Notes: generated from the sequence alone by a model not told the origin. DNA of 64,000 nt from Flavobacteriaceae bacterium UBA2540 (GCA_002340765.1 DDMS01000060.1:1-64000), one strand, 5' to 3'; counted from the stretch's first letter, positions 9,848-19,787 are shown. Numbers and translations are program-made.

Positions 9848-10549
9848 TTAGCTATCAAACTCACTCCCACTCTCAATTTCAATAGGAATTCTGGTAGGTT
9901 GAAACCATTTTGCAGTGAAATTACCTTCTAGTTTGATGACATTTCCTATGACTCTTAGCCAACTTCCTTCACGCAATCCCAATACAGGGGTGTCATTAAA
10001 AACATGAAATTCTTTGATACGGGTTTCTCTTGTTTCGCCCATGTGCGTTGAATTGGGTAAAGGATCTATAAAATGCGCGTTGATGTTAAAAGGCAAACAA
10101 CCTAGAGTATAAAAACTTGGAGGATACACAATAGGCATGTCATTGGTGGTCATCATAGAAACGCCACAAATATTTCCTCCTGCACTTGTTCCCAAATAAG
10201 GAGTTCCGTTTTCAAGTACTTTTTTCAACAGAGCAAGAATATCGTTTTTATACAACTGATTGACCAATTCAAAAGTATTTCCTCCACCTGTAAAAATTGC
10301 TTTGGCATTTTCTAAAGCTTCTTTTTGATTGTCAAATTGGTGAATACCAATTACTTTTTTAGAGATTTTTGCAAAAGCATTTTTTACAATTCGAGTATAT
10401 TCATCATACGAAATTCCACTTGGTCTTGCATATGGAATGAAAAGTACTGTATCAGCATCTTTGAACAAAAGGCTTATTTCTGGTAACAGATAAGCTAAAT
10501 AATCACTTCCATACACTGAAGAAGTACTTGCGATAATCATTTTTCTCAT
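9848..10549 (-). CDS. pepE: Dipeptidase E (peptidase family S51)
   Basis: Cytoplasmic serine peptidase that hydrolyses dipeptides with N-terminal aspartate. The family nucleophile motif GTSAGGN carries S122, preceded by the FTGGGNTFELV loop, and the conserved GETRETRIKEFH segment follows. Length (233 residues) is typical for PepE. It is convergent with uvrA and divergent from the IS remnant, whose left end lies about 60 bases upstream. Confidence 0.93.
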   Translation of the reverse strand: MRKMIIASTSSVYGSDYLAYLLPEISLLFKDADTVLFIPYARPSGISYDEYTRIVKNAFAKISKKVIGIHQFDNQKEALENAKAIFTGGGNTFELVNQLYKNDILALLKKVLENGTPYLGTSAGGNICGVSMMTTNDMPIVYPPSFYTLGCLPFNINAHFIDPLPNSTHMGETRETRIKEFHVFNDTPVLGLREGSWLRVIGNVIKLEGNFTAKWFQPTRIPIEIESGSEFDS

Positions 10550-10609
10550 GTTTCAAAAATAAAATAATTTTACAATTATCGCTCAAAAAAAATAAAAAAC
10601 TAGCTTTAA

Positions 10610-11881
10610 GGGGAGTTCTATAATTTAAAATATTGATTATCATATTATTATACGTATCCTACGTCTTTAAATTAAGTTTAAAAAATGAGCAATCTAAGAT
10701 ATAAAAGTACAGGTAATAAATCATTATTTGACGAACAATTTTCTCCACAAAAACTAGAAGAAATCGGTAATCCATTAGCGATGGTTAGTAAAGTTATTGA
10801 TTTTGAAATATTTAGAGATTTGTTAGAATCTAAATTACTCAACTTAAATAAAAAAAATAATGCAGGGGCAAAACCTTATGATTTAGTTTTGATGTTCAAA
10901 ATCTTGATTTTACAACGATATTATGGTCTTGGCGACAAGCAAGTGGAGTATCAAATATTAGACAGAACAAGTTTTAAAAACTTTTTAGGTTTAGACACAG
11001 GCGATAAGATTCCAGACGAAAAAACTGTTTGGGCATTTAGAGAAAACTTAACCAAAACAGGACTTACGGAAGATTTGTTTCACGAATTTAAAAGTTTTTT
11101 AGAAACAAAAGCATTGATTTTAAATGAAGGGCAAATGATTGATGCCAGTTTTACGGTAGCTCCACGTCAACGCAATACAAGAGAAGAAAACAAAAAAATC
11201 AAAAACGGAGAGGGTGATGATTTATGGAATGATAAGCCTAACAAAAAGAAACACAAAGATATTGATGCCCGTTGGACAAGGAAGAATGGAGAAACTTTTA
11301 CGGTTATGAAAATCACGCTAAGGTTGATACCAAAAGTAAATTTATCAACAAATATTTATTAACAGATGCCTCGGTACACGACTCTCAAGCCTTAGATGAT
11401 TTATTAGAAGAAAAAGACAAAGAACAAAAATTACATGAAGATAGTGCCTACACAGGAGAAGAACAAGAAAAAACTATTGCCAAATATGAAATAAAAAACA
11501 ACGTACACAAAAAAGGGTATCGCAATAAGCCATTAACCCAAGAGCAAAAAGCTAACAACACCAAAAAATCAAAAATTAGAGCAAAGAGTAGGGCACGTTT
11601 TTGGGTTTATGGAGCAAAGTATGAATGGTTTAGCACTAAAATCGGTAGGTATTGTAAGAGCAACAGGAATTATAGGGTTAATCAACTTAACCTACAACTT
11701 GTTTAGGTATGAGCAAATTAAACGATTAAACATAATATGCTGATAGATAGGTAAAATTGCAATTTTTTGTGTTATTAACAATATTTTTTTACTAATATTG
11801 GACCTAAACTTTTCTTTAAAAGATAAAAAAAAGTTCTTGTCTTTTTAAGAAAATTGAAAAAACTAATTTTTAGAACCCACC
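10610..11881 (+). mobile_element. Decayed IS5-family insertion sequence
   Basis: About 1.27 kb containing a disrupted IS5-family transposase. Candidate imperfect terminal inverted repeats are 10610-10627 and 11864-11881, matching at 14 of 18 positions when one is reverse-complemented, sharing a GTTCTA core. No clear target duplication was found, so the exact ends are provisional. The right end lies only 13 bases before the next gene's ATG. Confidence 0.65.
10685..11743 (+). pseudogene. IS5-family transposase, broken by two frame lesions
   Basis: The reading frame spans 10685-11743 in three pieces. The first (from 10685) has the InsH-like N-terminal domain and a DDE-type MIDASFT segment. At 11296-11299 a run of four T replaces the five needed to read GETFYGYENHAKV, which shifts the frame. 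The second piece contains LLTDASVHDSQALDD. At about 11596-11602 the expected RARVEHVFGF is reduced to RAR followed by a shifted FGF, consistent with an 11-base deletion between CGT repeats. The last piece reads GFMEQSMNGLALKSVG... to TGA at 11743. The second lesion removes the Y-R-E motif glutamate, so the enzyme should be dead even if the frameshift were corrected. Confidence 0.88.
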
Positions 11882-11894
11882 TATACTCAGACAG

Positions 11895-12707
11895 ATGTTT
11901 AAAAAACTACTTTCTTCAATTTTACTACTTTTTATTAGTTTGACATTTTGTGCGCAGCAAAAATATACAATTATAAGCGGAAAAATTATTGACACTTTGG
12001 GAATTGTAAAAAATGCAAACATCATCAATATCAATAATAATCAAGGGACTTTTTCGAATGATGAAGGGTTGTTTCGAATTTTTGTGGCTATTGGAGATAG
12101 CATTCAAATTTCATCTATCCAACATGTATCGCAAAAAATAAAAGTTGAAAAACGAATTTTTGAAGAAAAAAATATTGAAATCAAATTAAAACTAAGCACT
12201 TTTATTCTTGATGAATTCGAACTGAAAAGACACAATTTATCTGGCAGGCTTGGAATTGACGTGAAAGATGTTCCTAAAGACAAGAAAGATTCTCTATTAA
12301 GAGCGGTAATGGATTTCTCAAAAATAAAAATGAACACACCACAAGATGAAGATTATACTGACAAACGAGTGCGTCCTCAAATTGTAAATGTAGATCCAAA
12401 TTCGAGATTTGTTGGAGTTGGAGCAGGTGTAACTGCAAATATTCCTTTCAAATATTCAGAAAGATTGTGGGCTTTGCGCAAAGATTTGGCTTTTAAAAAG
12501 GGATTCCCGTATAAACTGATTTCCGAATTGGGTGACAAATTCTTTTTTGATGACTTGAAAATTCCGTTAGACAATTATTTTCATTTCTTAGAATATTGCA
12601 ATCCTTTGGGAATTGAACAACTTCATAAAAAAGGAAAACTGCTTGAAGTGATAAAAATTTTAAAAGACGAAAGCATCTCGTACCTTAAAATCATAAAAAA
12701 TGAGTAA
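11895..12707 (+). CDS. Secreted protein with carboxypeptidase-like regulatory domain
   Basis: A 270-residue protein with a signal peptide (about residues 1-20, ending FCAQ). It then has a CarboxypepD_reg-like beta-sandwich (about 24-110; ISGKIIDTLGIVKNANIIN, then NNQGTFSNDEGLFRI), as found at the start of Bacteroidota receptors but here alone. The C-terminal half has no recognised domain. Two secreted-protein genes and the M1 peptidases follow on the same strand with short gaps, suggesting a shared envelope function. It starts 13 bases after the IS right end, so its promoter region may have been altered. Confidence 0.75.
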   Translation: MFKKLLSSILLLFISLTFCAQQKYTIISGKIIDTLGIVKNANIININNNQGTFSNDEGLFRIFVAIGDSIQISSIQHVSQKIKVEKRIFEEKNIEIKLKLSTFILDEFELKRHNLSGRLGIDVKDVPKDKKDSLLRAVMDFSKIKMNTPQDEDYTDKRVRPQIVNVDPNSRFVGVGAGVTANIPFKYSERLWALRKDLAFKKGFPYKLISELGDKFFFDDLKIPLDNYFHFLEYCNPLGIEQLHKKGKLLEVIKILKDESISYLKIIKNE

Positions 12708-12737
12708 TTTGGCATTCTGTTTGTCTATTAACAACAC

Positions 12738-13235
12738 ATGAAAATTTATAAAACACTCCTACTCCTATTTATCATTCCGCTTTTTGCATTTTCCACACAC
12801 AGATATTACCTGAGTTTAACTCAAATCAAATTCAAAGAAGAATCAAAATCTGTTCAAATCATTATCAACGTTTTTATGGATGATATTGAATTGGCATTGA
12901 ACAAAGATTATAACATTGATTTGCAATTGACAACCAAAAAAGAGTTGCCCAATAACGATGTGTATTTTGAAAAATATTTGAGAGATAAATTGCAATTCAC
13001 CATTGATGGAACTCAAAAAAAATTCAATTATATAGGCAAAGAATATGAAAATGATTTGGTGTATTTTTACCTAGAAATTGAAAATATCAATCAAGTAAAA
13101 ACGATTAAAATCAATAATAAAATATTGATCAAACATTTTCCAGAACAACAAAATCTGATAAAATCAAACGTCGGAAAAAAAAATAAAAGTATCTTATTGA
13201 ACAATGAAGAAACTTCAGGAATTTTAGAACATTAA
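12738..13235 (+). CDS. DUF6702 family protein
   Basis: A 165-residue exported protein with an N-terminal hydrophobic signal (ending FAFS), then HRYYLSLTQIKF, the usual opening of Bacteroidota DUF6702 proteins. It is beta-rich and rich in Lys and Asn; the function is unknown. It sits between a regulatory-domain protein and an M1 peptidase, 21 bases from the latter, consistent with an operon. Confidence 0.8.
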   Translation: MKIYKTLLLLFIIPLFAFSTHRYYLSLTQIKFKEESKSVQIIINVFMDDIELALNKDYNIDLQLTTKKELPNNDVYFEKYLRDKLQFTIDGTQKKFNYIGKEYENDLVYFYLEIENINQVKTIKINNKILIKHFPEQQNLIKSNVGKKNKSILLNNEETSGILEH

Positions 13236-13256
13236 TCAATCAAAATCATTACAAAC

Positions 13257-15365
13257 ATGAAAAAAATTGGATTTCTATTACTTTCTTTTGTTTTTATGCC
13301 GCAATTCAATGCGCAAACAAAACAAGGACATACCAATGAAAACAAATTCCGACAAATGTATGATTTGTTAGCAACGCCTAATGAACAACACAATGCTACA
13401 GGAGCTCCAGGAAAAGGCTATACACAACAAAAAGTAGATTATGTCATTGATGTTACTTTAGACGATGACAAAAAACAAATTACAGGTGCAGAAACGATTA
13501 CGTATCATAACAATTCTCCTGATAAATTGGAATTTTTGTGGGTGCAATTAGACCAAAATATGCGTGCCAAAGATTCAAAAACTCCAGATATCAATCCCAA
13601 TAAAATTCCTGAAAAGTTAAGCAAAACTCGTTTTGAAAAAACTTTTGAGAATGAACCTTTTGATGGCGGTTTTAACATCATGAGTGTTACGAATGTAGAT
13701 GGTTCTCCCCTTTCTTATACCATCAATCAAACCATGATGCGTATCAATTTGTTAAAACCATTGGCTTCTGGCGAAAAATTTAAGTTTAATATCAACTGGT
13801 GGTATAACATCAATAATCATAGAGAAGATGGAGGAAGATCAGGATATGAACATTTCCCAAAAGACGGAAATAACAACTATGTAATTGCGCAATTTTACCC
13901 AAGATTGTGTGTGTATAATAATGTGGAAGGATGGCAAAATGACCAATTTTGGGGACGAAGTGAATTTGCCTTAGAATTTGGAGATTTCACCGTAAACATC
14001 ACAGTTCCTGAAGATCACATGTTGGGTGCTACAGGGGTTTTATTAAACGAAAAAGAGGTCTTGTCAAAAACGGAACTGAAAAGATTGGCAGAAGCTAAAA
14101 AAAGTTTTGACAATCCTGTCATCATTAGAACTCAGGAAGAAGCTATCAACTTTGAAAAATCGAAAGCTACAAAAACAAAAACATGGAAGTTTTTTGCTGA
14201 AAACGTTCGTGATTACGCTTTTGCAACTTCAAGAAAATTTATTTGGGATGGAATGGCTGTTGACATCAATGGAAAAACAGTGATGGCTTATTCCTTGTAT
14301 TCAAAAGAAGCAAATCCGTTATATGGAGACCATTCTACAAGAGCAGTGGCTCAAACCTTAAAAACCTACTCTCAATATACTTTTGATTATCCTTATCACA
14401 AAGCCATTTCTGTGGACGGGCAAATGGGTATGGAATATCCACAAATTTGTTTCAATCCAGGAAGACCAAATCCTGATGGGACATATTCTGACAGAGTAAA
14501 ATATACGATGATTAAAGTAACCATTCACGAAGTGGGTCACAACTTTTTTCCAATGATTGTCAATTCAGATGAAAGACAATGGACTTGGATGGATGAAGGA
14601 TTGAATTCGTATTTAGAAATGTTGGCTGAATTAGCGTATGATAAAAATTTCCCAATGTCAAGAGGATTGCCGAAAAATATTGTTAATTATATGAGTGGAG
14701 ATCAATCAAAAATTGCGCCCATCATGTCAAAAGGAGACAATGTGTATAGTTTTGGAAACAACGCGTATGGCAAACCTGCAACAGGACTTTGGATGTTGCG
14801 CGAAACTATTATGGGCAAAGAATTGTTTGATCATGCATTCAAAACCTATGCACAAAGATGGATGTTCAAACACCCAACGCCTGAGGATTTTTTCAGAACC
14901 ATGGAAGACGCATCTGGAGTGGATTTAGATTGGTTTTGGAGAGGTTGGTTTTTCACAACAGATATTACTGATATCGGTATCAAAGGTGTGAAAAAATTTT
15001 ATTCCTCAAAGGTCGATGAAGATTCTGTAGGATTTATTGAAGACACCTCTGAAGGATTGGGTTTTTCAACAAAACAATCAAAATATCATTATGAAATTAC
15101 CTATGAAAAACCGGGAGGTTTGGTAATGCCAATTATTGTAGAATTTACCTTTAAAGATGGTAGTAAAGAACGAAAAACCTATCCAGCACAAATTTGGAGA
15201 TATACAGATGACGAAGTGACCAAAGTGTTTTCTAGCTCAAAAGAAATAGAAAGTATTTTAGTGGACCCAGATTTAGAAACGGCGGATGTGGATACTTCTA
15301 ACAATAGTTTTCCAAGAGAAAAAAGCGATAAATTCGATAAGTTTAAAAAAGAAATCAAAGGATAA
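13257..15365 (+). CDS. M1 family metallopeptidase (first of tandem pair)
   Basis: Zinc aminopeptidase-like protein of 702 residues with a signal peptide. The active site is complete: HEVGH (H424, H428) with the third ligand E447 after 18 residues in WTWMDEGLNS, and a GMEYP motif equivalent to the substrate-binding GxMEN upstream. No T9SS tail is present, so a periplasmic location is likely. It is strongly similar across its length to the next gene; the blocks around the active site are nearly identical. Role is probably peptide degradation. Confidence 0.92.
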   Translation: MKKIGFLLLSFVFMPQFNAQTKQGHTNENKFRQMYDLLATPNEQHNATGAPGKGYTQQKVDYVIDVTLDDDKKQITGAETITYHNNSPDKLEFLWVQLDQNMRAKDSKTPDINPNKIPEKLSKTRFEKTFENEPFDGGFNIMSVTNVDGSPLSYTINQTMMRINLLKPLASGEKFKFNINWWYNINNHREDGGRSGYEHFPKDGNNNYVIAQFYPRLCVYNNVEGWQNDQFWGRSEFALEFGDFTVNITVPEDHMLGATGVLLNEKEVLSKTELKRLAEAKKSFDNPVIIRTQEEAINFEKSKATKTKTWKFFAENVRDYAFATSRKFIWDGMAVDINGKTVMAYSLYSKEANPLYGDHSTRAVAQTLKTYSQYTFDYPYHKAISVDGQMGMEYPQICFNPGRPNPDGTYSDRVKYTMIKVTIHEVGHNFFPMIVNSDERQWTWMDEGLNSYLEMLAELAYDKNFPMSRGLPKNIVNYMSGDQSKIAPIMSKGDNVYSFGNNAYGKPATGLWMLRETIMGKELFDHAFKTYAQRWMFKHPTPEDFFRTMEDASGVDLDWFWRGWFFTTDITDIGIKGVKKFYSSKVDEDSVGFIEDTSEGLGFSTKQSKYHYEITYEKPGGLVMPIIVEFTFKDGSKERKTYPAQIWRYTDDEVTKVFSSSKEIESILVDPDLETADVDTSNNSFPREKSDKFDKFKKEIKG

Positions 15366-15522
15366 ATTTGTAATCCATTATATCTTAAAAAAAGTAATGT
15401 TCATTGACAGTATTTTTTTTTGGTAAAGGTTTGTTAAAATTTTAACATTTATCCAATGTATTTAAAGGGAATTACTATTTTAGTATTATAAATTCAAAAT
15501 AAAATAAATCAAATCAATACAA

Positions 15523-17727
15523 ATGAAAAAAATTTCTTTATTATTTTTTTCTCTTTTCTTCATCACAAATACTTTTGTGGCACAAGAAACCAAAGAAAAA
15601 AAAGGAACTCAAAATGGTCATACTGACGAAAATAAGTTTCGTCAAATGAAAGACTTGTTGGCAACTCCTAATGACCAACACACAGCTTCAGGAGCGCCTG
15701 GACATCAATATTCTCAACAAAAAGTAGATTATGTGATGAACATTCGTTTAGAAGAAAGCACCAATAAAATTTATGGTGAAGAAAAAATCACGTATCATAA
15801 TAATTCTAAAGACCATTTAGAGTATTTGTGGGTTCAGTTAGATCAAAATATGAGAGCTGATGACTCAAAAACACCCTTAGCACAATCAAATGCTGCTTCA
15901 GCATTTTTAACTCCAGAAGATTTCAAGAAAAATTTCATGAAAGAAGGCAAAGGTTTTGGTTTCAATATTGAAAAAGTATCGAATGCTGAAGGCAAACCCT
16001 TATCATATTTGATCAATTGGACAATGATGCGCATCAATTTGCCGAAAAAATTAGCTCCAGGTGAAAAATTCAATTTCAGTATACAATGGAATTATAAAAT
16101 AAACAACTCTGTAAAAGATGGAGGACGTTCTGGTTTTGAGGATTTTCCTGATGGAAACAACAATTATACGATAGCACAGTTTTTTCCAAGATTGTGTGTC
16201 TATAACAATGTTGAAGGATGGCAAAATATGCAATTTTGGGGACGAAGTGAATTTGCGTTAGAATTTGGAGATTATGATGTAAAAATTACAGTTCCTGCAG
16301 ATCATATTTTGGAAGCAACTGGAGATTTACAAAATGAAAAAGATGTTTTAACTAAAGAACAACGCAGTCGTTTTGAACAAGCGAGAAAATCGTTCAAAGA
16401 TCCTGTGATGATTGTAACACAAGCAGAGGCTGAAATTAGTGAAAAAAGTCGTGTAACAACCTCAAAAATATGGCATTTTAAAGCAAATATGGTTCGTGAT
16501 TTTGCATTTGCATCTTCAAGAAAATATATTTGGGATGCAATGGCAGTTAGCATTAATGGAAAGACAGTGATGGCAACTTCATTATATCCAAAAGAAGGGA
16601 ACCCTTTGTGGGAAAAACATTCAACAAGAGTTGTTGCAAATACTTTGGAAGAATATTCAAAACTTACTTTTGATTATCCGTATTCGAAAGCAGTTTCAGT
16701 TCATGCTGACAGACAAGGAATGGAATATCCAATGATTTGTTTCAATTATGGTCGTCCAAATCCTGATGGAACCTATTCTGACAGAGTGAGAGATGGAATG
16801 ATTGGCGTAATTACGCACGAAGTTGGGCATAATTTCTTTCCAATGATTGTCAATTCAGACGAAAGACAATGGACTTGGATGGACGAAGGATTGAATTCTT
16901 TTGTAGAGATTTTGGCTGAATTAGATTACGATCCTAATTTCAATACTGGAAATTTACCAAAAGATATTGTAAGCTATATGGGAGGTGATCAAAGCAATAT
17001 TTCACCAATCATGTCTCAAGGAGATTATGTAAAACAATTTGGTCCAAATGCTTACACAAAACCTGCAGCAGGACTATATATGTTGCGTCAAACCATCATG
17101 GGACCTGAATTATTTGATTACGCATTTAGGACTTATGCACAAAGATGGATGTTCAAACACCCAACTCCAGAAGACTTTTTTAGAACCATGGAAGATGCTT
17201 CAGCAATGGATTTAGATTGGTTTTGGAGAGGTTGGTTTTATACTACTGATGTAACTGACATTGGTATCAAAGAAGTAAAACCCTTGTATTTGACTGATAA
17301 ACCAAGTGAGCGAGTTCAAAAATTGAAAATACAATACAAAGACTATTTTGATAGTTTGGGAGAATTGGTTTTTATTACAGATATAAAAGAAGATGCAAAT
17401 CCAAAAGCAATGACTAAATACGTGGATGGAAAAGAAGTACCTTCTTTTATTTATTCTGTTGAATTTGATAAACCAGGAGGTTTGGTAATGCCAATCATTG
17501 TTGAATTAACCTTTGCAGATGGCACGAAAGAAAAACAAACATTCCCTGCGCAAATTTGGATGAAAGATGACAATTCAGTGAAAAGAGTGTTTTCTTCATC
17601 ACAAGAAATCATAAGCATTACTGTAGATGCAGATTTAGAAACGGCAGATGTAGACACTTCTAACAACAGTTGGCCTAAAAAAGAAACTGATAAGTTTGAT
17701 CAGTTTAAAAACAAAATTAAAGAATAA
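15523..17727 (+). CDS. M1 family metallopeptidase (second of tandem pair)
   Basis: Paralogue of the preceding gene (734 residues) with a signal peptide ending VAQ. Zinc ligands are H432, H436 and E455, and GMEYP is kept. It carries about 30 extra residues near 600-640 (after TTDVTDIGIKEVKPLY) compared with its neighbour. The 157-base gap suggests it can be transcribed separately. A strong bidirectional terminator follows. Confidence 0.92.
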   Translation: MKKISLLFFSLFFITNTFVAQETKEKKGTQNGHTDENKFRQMKDLLATPNDQHTASGAPGHQYSQQKVDYVMNIRLEESTNKIYGEEKITYHNNSKDHLEYLWVQLDQNMRADDSKTPLAQSNAASAFLTPEDFKKNFMKEGKGFGFNIEKVSNAEGKPLSYLINWTMMRINLPKKLAPGEKFNFSIQWNYKINNSVKDGGRSGFEDFPDGNNNYTIAQFFPRLCVYNNVEGWQNMQFWGRSEFALEFGDYDVKITVPADHILEATGDLQNEKDVLTKEQRSRFEQARKSFKDPVMIVTQAEAEISEKSRVTTSKIWHFKANMVRDFAFASSRKYIWDAMAVSINGKTVMATSLYPKEGNPLWEKHSTRVVANTLEEYSKLTFDYPYSKAVSVHADRQGMEYPMICFNYGRPNPDGTYSDRVRDGMIGVITHEVGHNFFPMIVNSDERQWTWMDEGLNSFVEILAELDYDPNFNTGNLPKDIVSYMGGDQSNISPIMSQGDYVKQFGPNAYTKPAAGLYMLRQTIMGPELFDYAFRTYAQRWMFKHPTPEDFFRTMEDASAMDLDWFWRGWFYTTDVTDIGIKEVKPLYLTDKPSERVQKLKIQYKDYFDSLGELVFITDIKEDANPKAMTKYVDGKEVPSFIYSVEFDKPGGLVMPIIVELTFADGTKEKQTFPAQIWMKDDNSVKRVFSSSQEIISITVDADLETADVDTSNNSWPKKETDKFDQFKNKIKE

Positions 17728-17766
17728 TTTATTCTTCATTTTAAAACCTAAAAAACCTAAAATTTG

Positions 17767-17806
17767 AAAATGCCCCAAAAAGTAAGTCACTATTTGGGGC
17801 ATTTTT
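17767..17806. terminator. Strong bidirectional terminator
   Basis: A perfect 13-bp stem (AAAATGCCCCAAA with TTTGGGGCATTTT, arms 17767-17779 and 17793-17805) is flanked by A and T tracts. It ends the M1 peptidase transcript and can also serve the opposite strand. Confidence 0.85.
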
Positions 17807-17936
17807 CATGGAAGGAAAAATATAGTATGACTATGCTTTTAAATCAGAATTTTCTGATACAAATTTCACAGATTTTTCCAAATTAGACCCCATTTAATTC
17901 GTGAATTCGTGACTTATTATTTAATTTGAATTTATA

Positions 17937-18761
17937 TCAATCTTTTGAATTCCAGAAAGCACGTTGTTTATTCAGTTCTTCCTCTTCTTTGCTCAACTCT
18001 TCAATTTCCTTAACTGTTAACACTTTTAAAAATGAAGGATGCTGTTCAATAGCAAATTCTATTTTGGTAACGATATCAGCAATTTCTTCATTTTCATAAT
18101 CAATTTCCAAAGGTTCTTTAATCACCATAGATTGCAATACATTCCGCTTTTTAATGCTCAGTCCTTTTTTGTCAAAAGAACGTCTAAAGCCATCAATTAC
18201 AATCGGAACCACCACAGGTTTAAACGTTTTAATGATATGCGCAGTTCCTCTTCTAATAGGCTTAAAAGGTGTTGTTGTTCCTTGTGGAAACGTAATTACC
18301 CAACCATCATTTAGCGCCTTTCCTATATTTGAAATATCAGAATTTTTTACTTGTCTGTTCACGTCTTTTCCCTCACTTCTCCAAGTTCTATCAATAGAAA
18401 CGGAACCAGCATATGCAAATATTTTCGGTAAAAGTCCAGTTCGCATTGTTTCGCCAGCTGCAACAAAATAAATATTTAATTTTGGATTCCAGATATACCC
18501 AATATTTTTTATTGAATCTTCTCTACCTTTTAAAGAAGCATTAAAAACATGAAACATGGCAGCAACATCTGCAAAATAGGTTTGATGATTAGAGATAAAC
18601 AACACATTTTTATCAGGAAGATTTCGAATAATTTCAGAACCTACAATATGCAAATCGTTAAATTTTCGATATCTACCATGAGAAATTATACCAAAAACTC
18701 TAATCAACCATTTTTTAAGAAATAAATAATGTCCAAAAGGATTCCTTTTAAATAAGGGCAT
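17937..18761 (-). CDS. 1-acyl-sn-glycerol-3-phosphate acyltransferase family protein
   Basis: PlsC-like acyltransferase, about 274 residues from the internal methionine MPLFKRNPFGHY; an upstream TTG at 18803 would add 14 residues. The block SNHQTYFADV corresponds to motif I, but His and Asp are separated by five residues, not four. FPQGTTTPFKPIRRGTAHI corresponds to the FPEGTRS motif with Glu replaced by Gln. These departures suggest a divergent subgroup; family membership is likely, but exact substrate and activity are uncertain. It is 15 bases downstream of the Nudix gene and probably co-transcribed with it. Confidence 0.82.
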   Translation of the reverse strand: MPLFKRNPFGHYLFLKKWLIRVFGIISHGRYRKFNDLHIVGSEIIRNLPDKNVLFISNHQTYFADVAAMFHVFNASLKGREDSIKNIGYIWNPKLNIYFVAAGETMRTGLLPKIFAYAGSVSIDRTWRSEGKDVNRQVKNSDISNIGKALNDGWVITFPQGTTTPFKPIRRGTAHIIKTFKPVVVPIVIDGFRRSFDKKGLSIKKRNVLQSMVIKEPLEIDYENEEIADIVTKIEFAIEQHPSFLKVLTVKEIEELSKEEEELNKQRAFWNSKD

Positions 18762-18817
18762 TAAAAAGTGATTTTTAAAAATTAATAACTCACAAAAATA
18801 CAAAACTATTTGAGAAT

Positions 18818-19447
18818 TTAATACCTAAAGAGTTCTTTAATTTCAGATAACATCATGGCTGTTGCTCCCCAAATAATACAATCCTGAATTTTAAAGCAAG
18901 GAACCTCCGCTTTTTTCATATAGGAAGTATCTAAAATCACAGAAGTAATGTTTTTTTCATCCATCAAATCACTGAGTAAAATTTCTATTATTTTTGAAAC
19001 TTCGTGGTTCAAAATGAAATTTGGTTTGCAATCCACAAATCCCAAAAAAGGAGTTGCTAAAAAATTACTTGGAGGAATATAAACATTTGTCAATTCTTTA
19101 AAAATATTTACAGAATCAGGAAAAATACCCACTTCTTCGAAAGTCTCGCGCAATGCAGTATGTTTTAGACTGAAATCTTCTTTATCAAATTTACCGCCAG
19201 GAAAACTAATTTGTCCTGAATGTATACCAATATAACTGGCTCTTTGTATCAATAAAATTGTAGTTTGTTCTTGCTCATTTGGATATAATAACGCTAAAAC
19301 TGCAGCGCGTTTTGAATTGTTTGCGGCAATTTTTTGTTCATCATATTGCAAACGAAGTTTTGGAGCTAACAAAAATTGAGCTTCCAAACCACCCAAAGGA
19401 GCGTTTTTAATATCTACAATTCTTGAGGTAAAATCTGTAAAATTCAT
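18818..19447 (-). CDS. NUDIX hydrolase, CoA pyrophosphatase type
   Basis: Nudix hydrolase of 209 residues. The Nudix box (GX5EX7REUXEEXGU) is visible as GGKFDKED...LRETFEEVGI, with the preceding ISFPGG typical of CoA pyrophosphatases (NudL/YeaB type), which cleave CoA to phosphopantetheine and 3',5'-ADP. An acyltransferase follows on the same strand. The substrate is inferred from the subfamily-like pattern. Confidence 0.88.
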   Translation of the reverse strand: MNFTDFTSRIVDIKNAPLGGLEAQFLLAPKLRLQYDEQKIAANNSKRAAVLALLYPNEQEQTTILLIQRASYIGIHSGQISFPGGKFDKEDFSLKHTALRETFEEVGIFPDSVNIFKELTNVYIPPSNFLATPFLGFVDCKPNFILNHEVSKIIEILLSDLMDEKNITSVILDTSYMKKAEVPCFKIQDCIIWGATAMMLSEIKELFRY

Positions 19448-19503
19448 TCTGAATACTTACTTTTATCAAACGTATTATTTTTTGTGAAAAAGTAAACAAA
19501 ACT

Positions 19504-19774
19504 ATGAAAAAAAATATCTAAAATTACTATTAAGTATTGCTTTGGATTTGGCCAGAATAATACCAATGATTGATATTATTTAGGCAGCAATTTCAGGATC
19601 CATAATGATTAAAATGTATTCAAAAAAAAATGAAAAGTTCCTGCAATTATTAGTTTTATCGAAGAAATTATTCCTTTCACAAATGAAGTCCCAACATTTA
19701 CAATTATGTTGATTTATTCATATTTATTTCAAAGTTCAAAAAATAAAAGTTTGAAGTTGAAGCTCAATATTTAA
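19504..19774 (+). pseudogene. Decayed small membrane-protein gene
   Basis: No intact gene occupies this gap, but broken plus-strand frames read as one protein. KLLLSIALDLARIIPMIDII is followed by an in-frame TAG (probably a former Trp codon), then AAISGSIMIKMYSKKNEK. After a one-base shift near 19640 it continues SFIEEIIPFTNEVPTFTIML and IYSYLFQSSKNK to TAA at 19774. The N-terminal ATG at 19504 is also out of frame by one A in a poly-A run. The pieces look like a hydrophobic protein of about 90 residues. The family is not identified. Confidence 0.55.
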
Positions 19775-19787
19775 TAATAATTTGTAA

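Noticed and set aside
11895..12707. Secreted regulatory-domain protein as a truncated TonB receptor
   Set aside because: Full-length with signal and stop, and the region after the domain shows no plug or barrel remnants.
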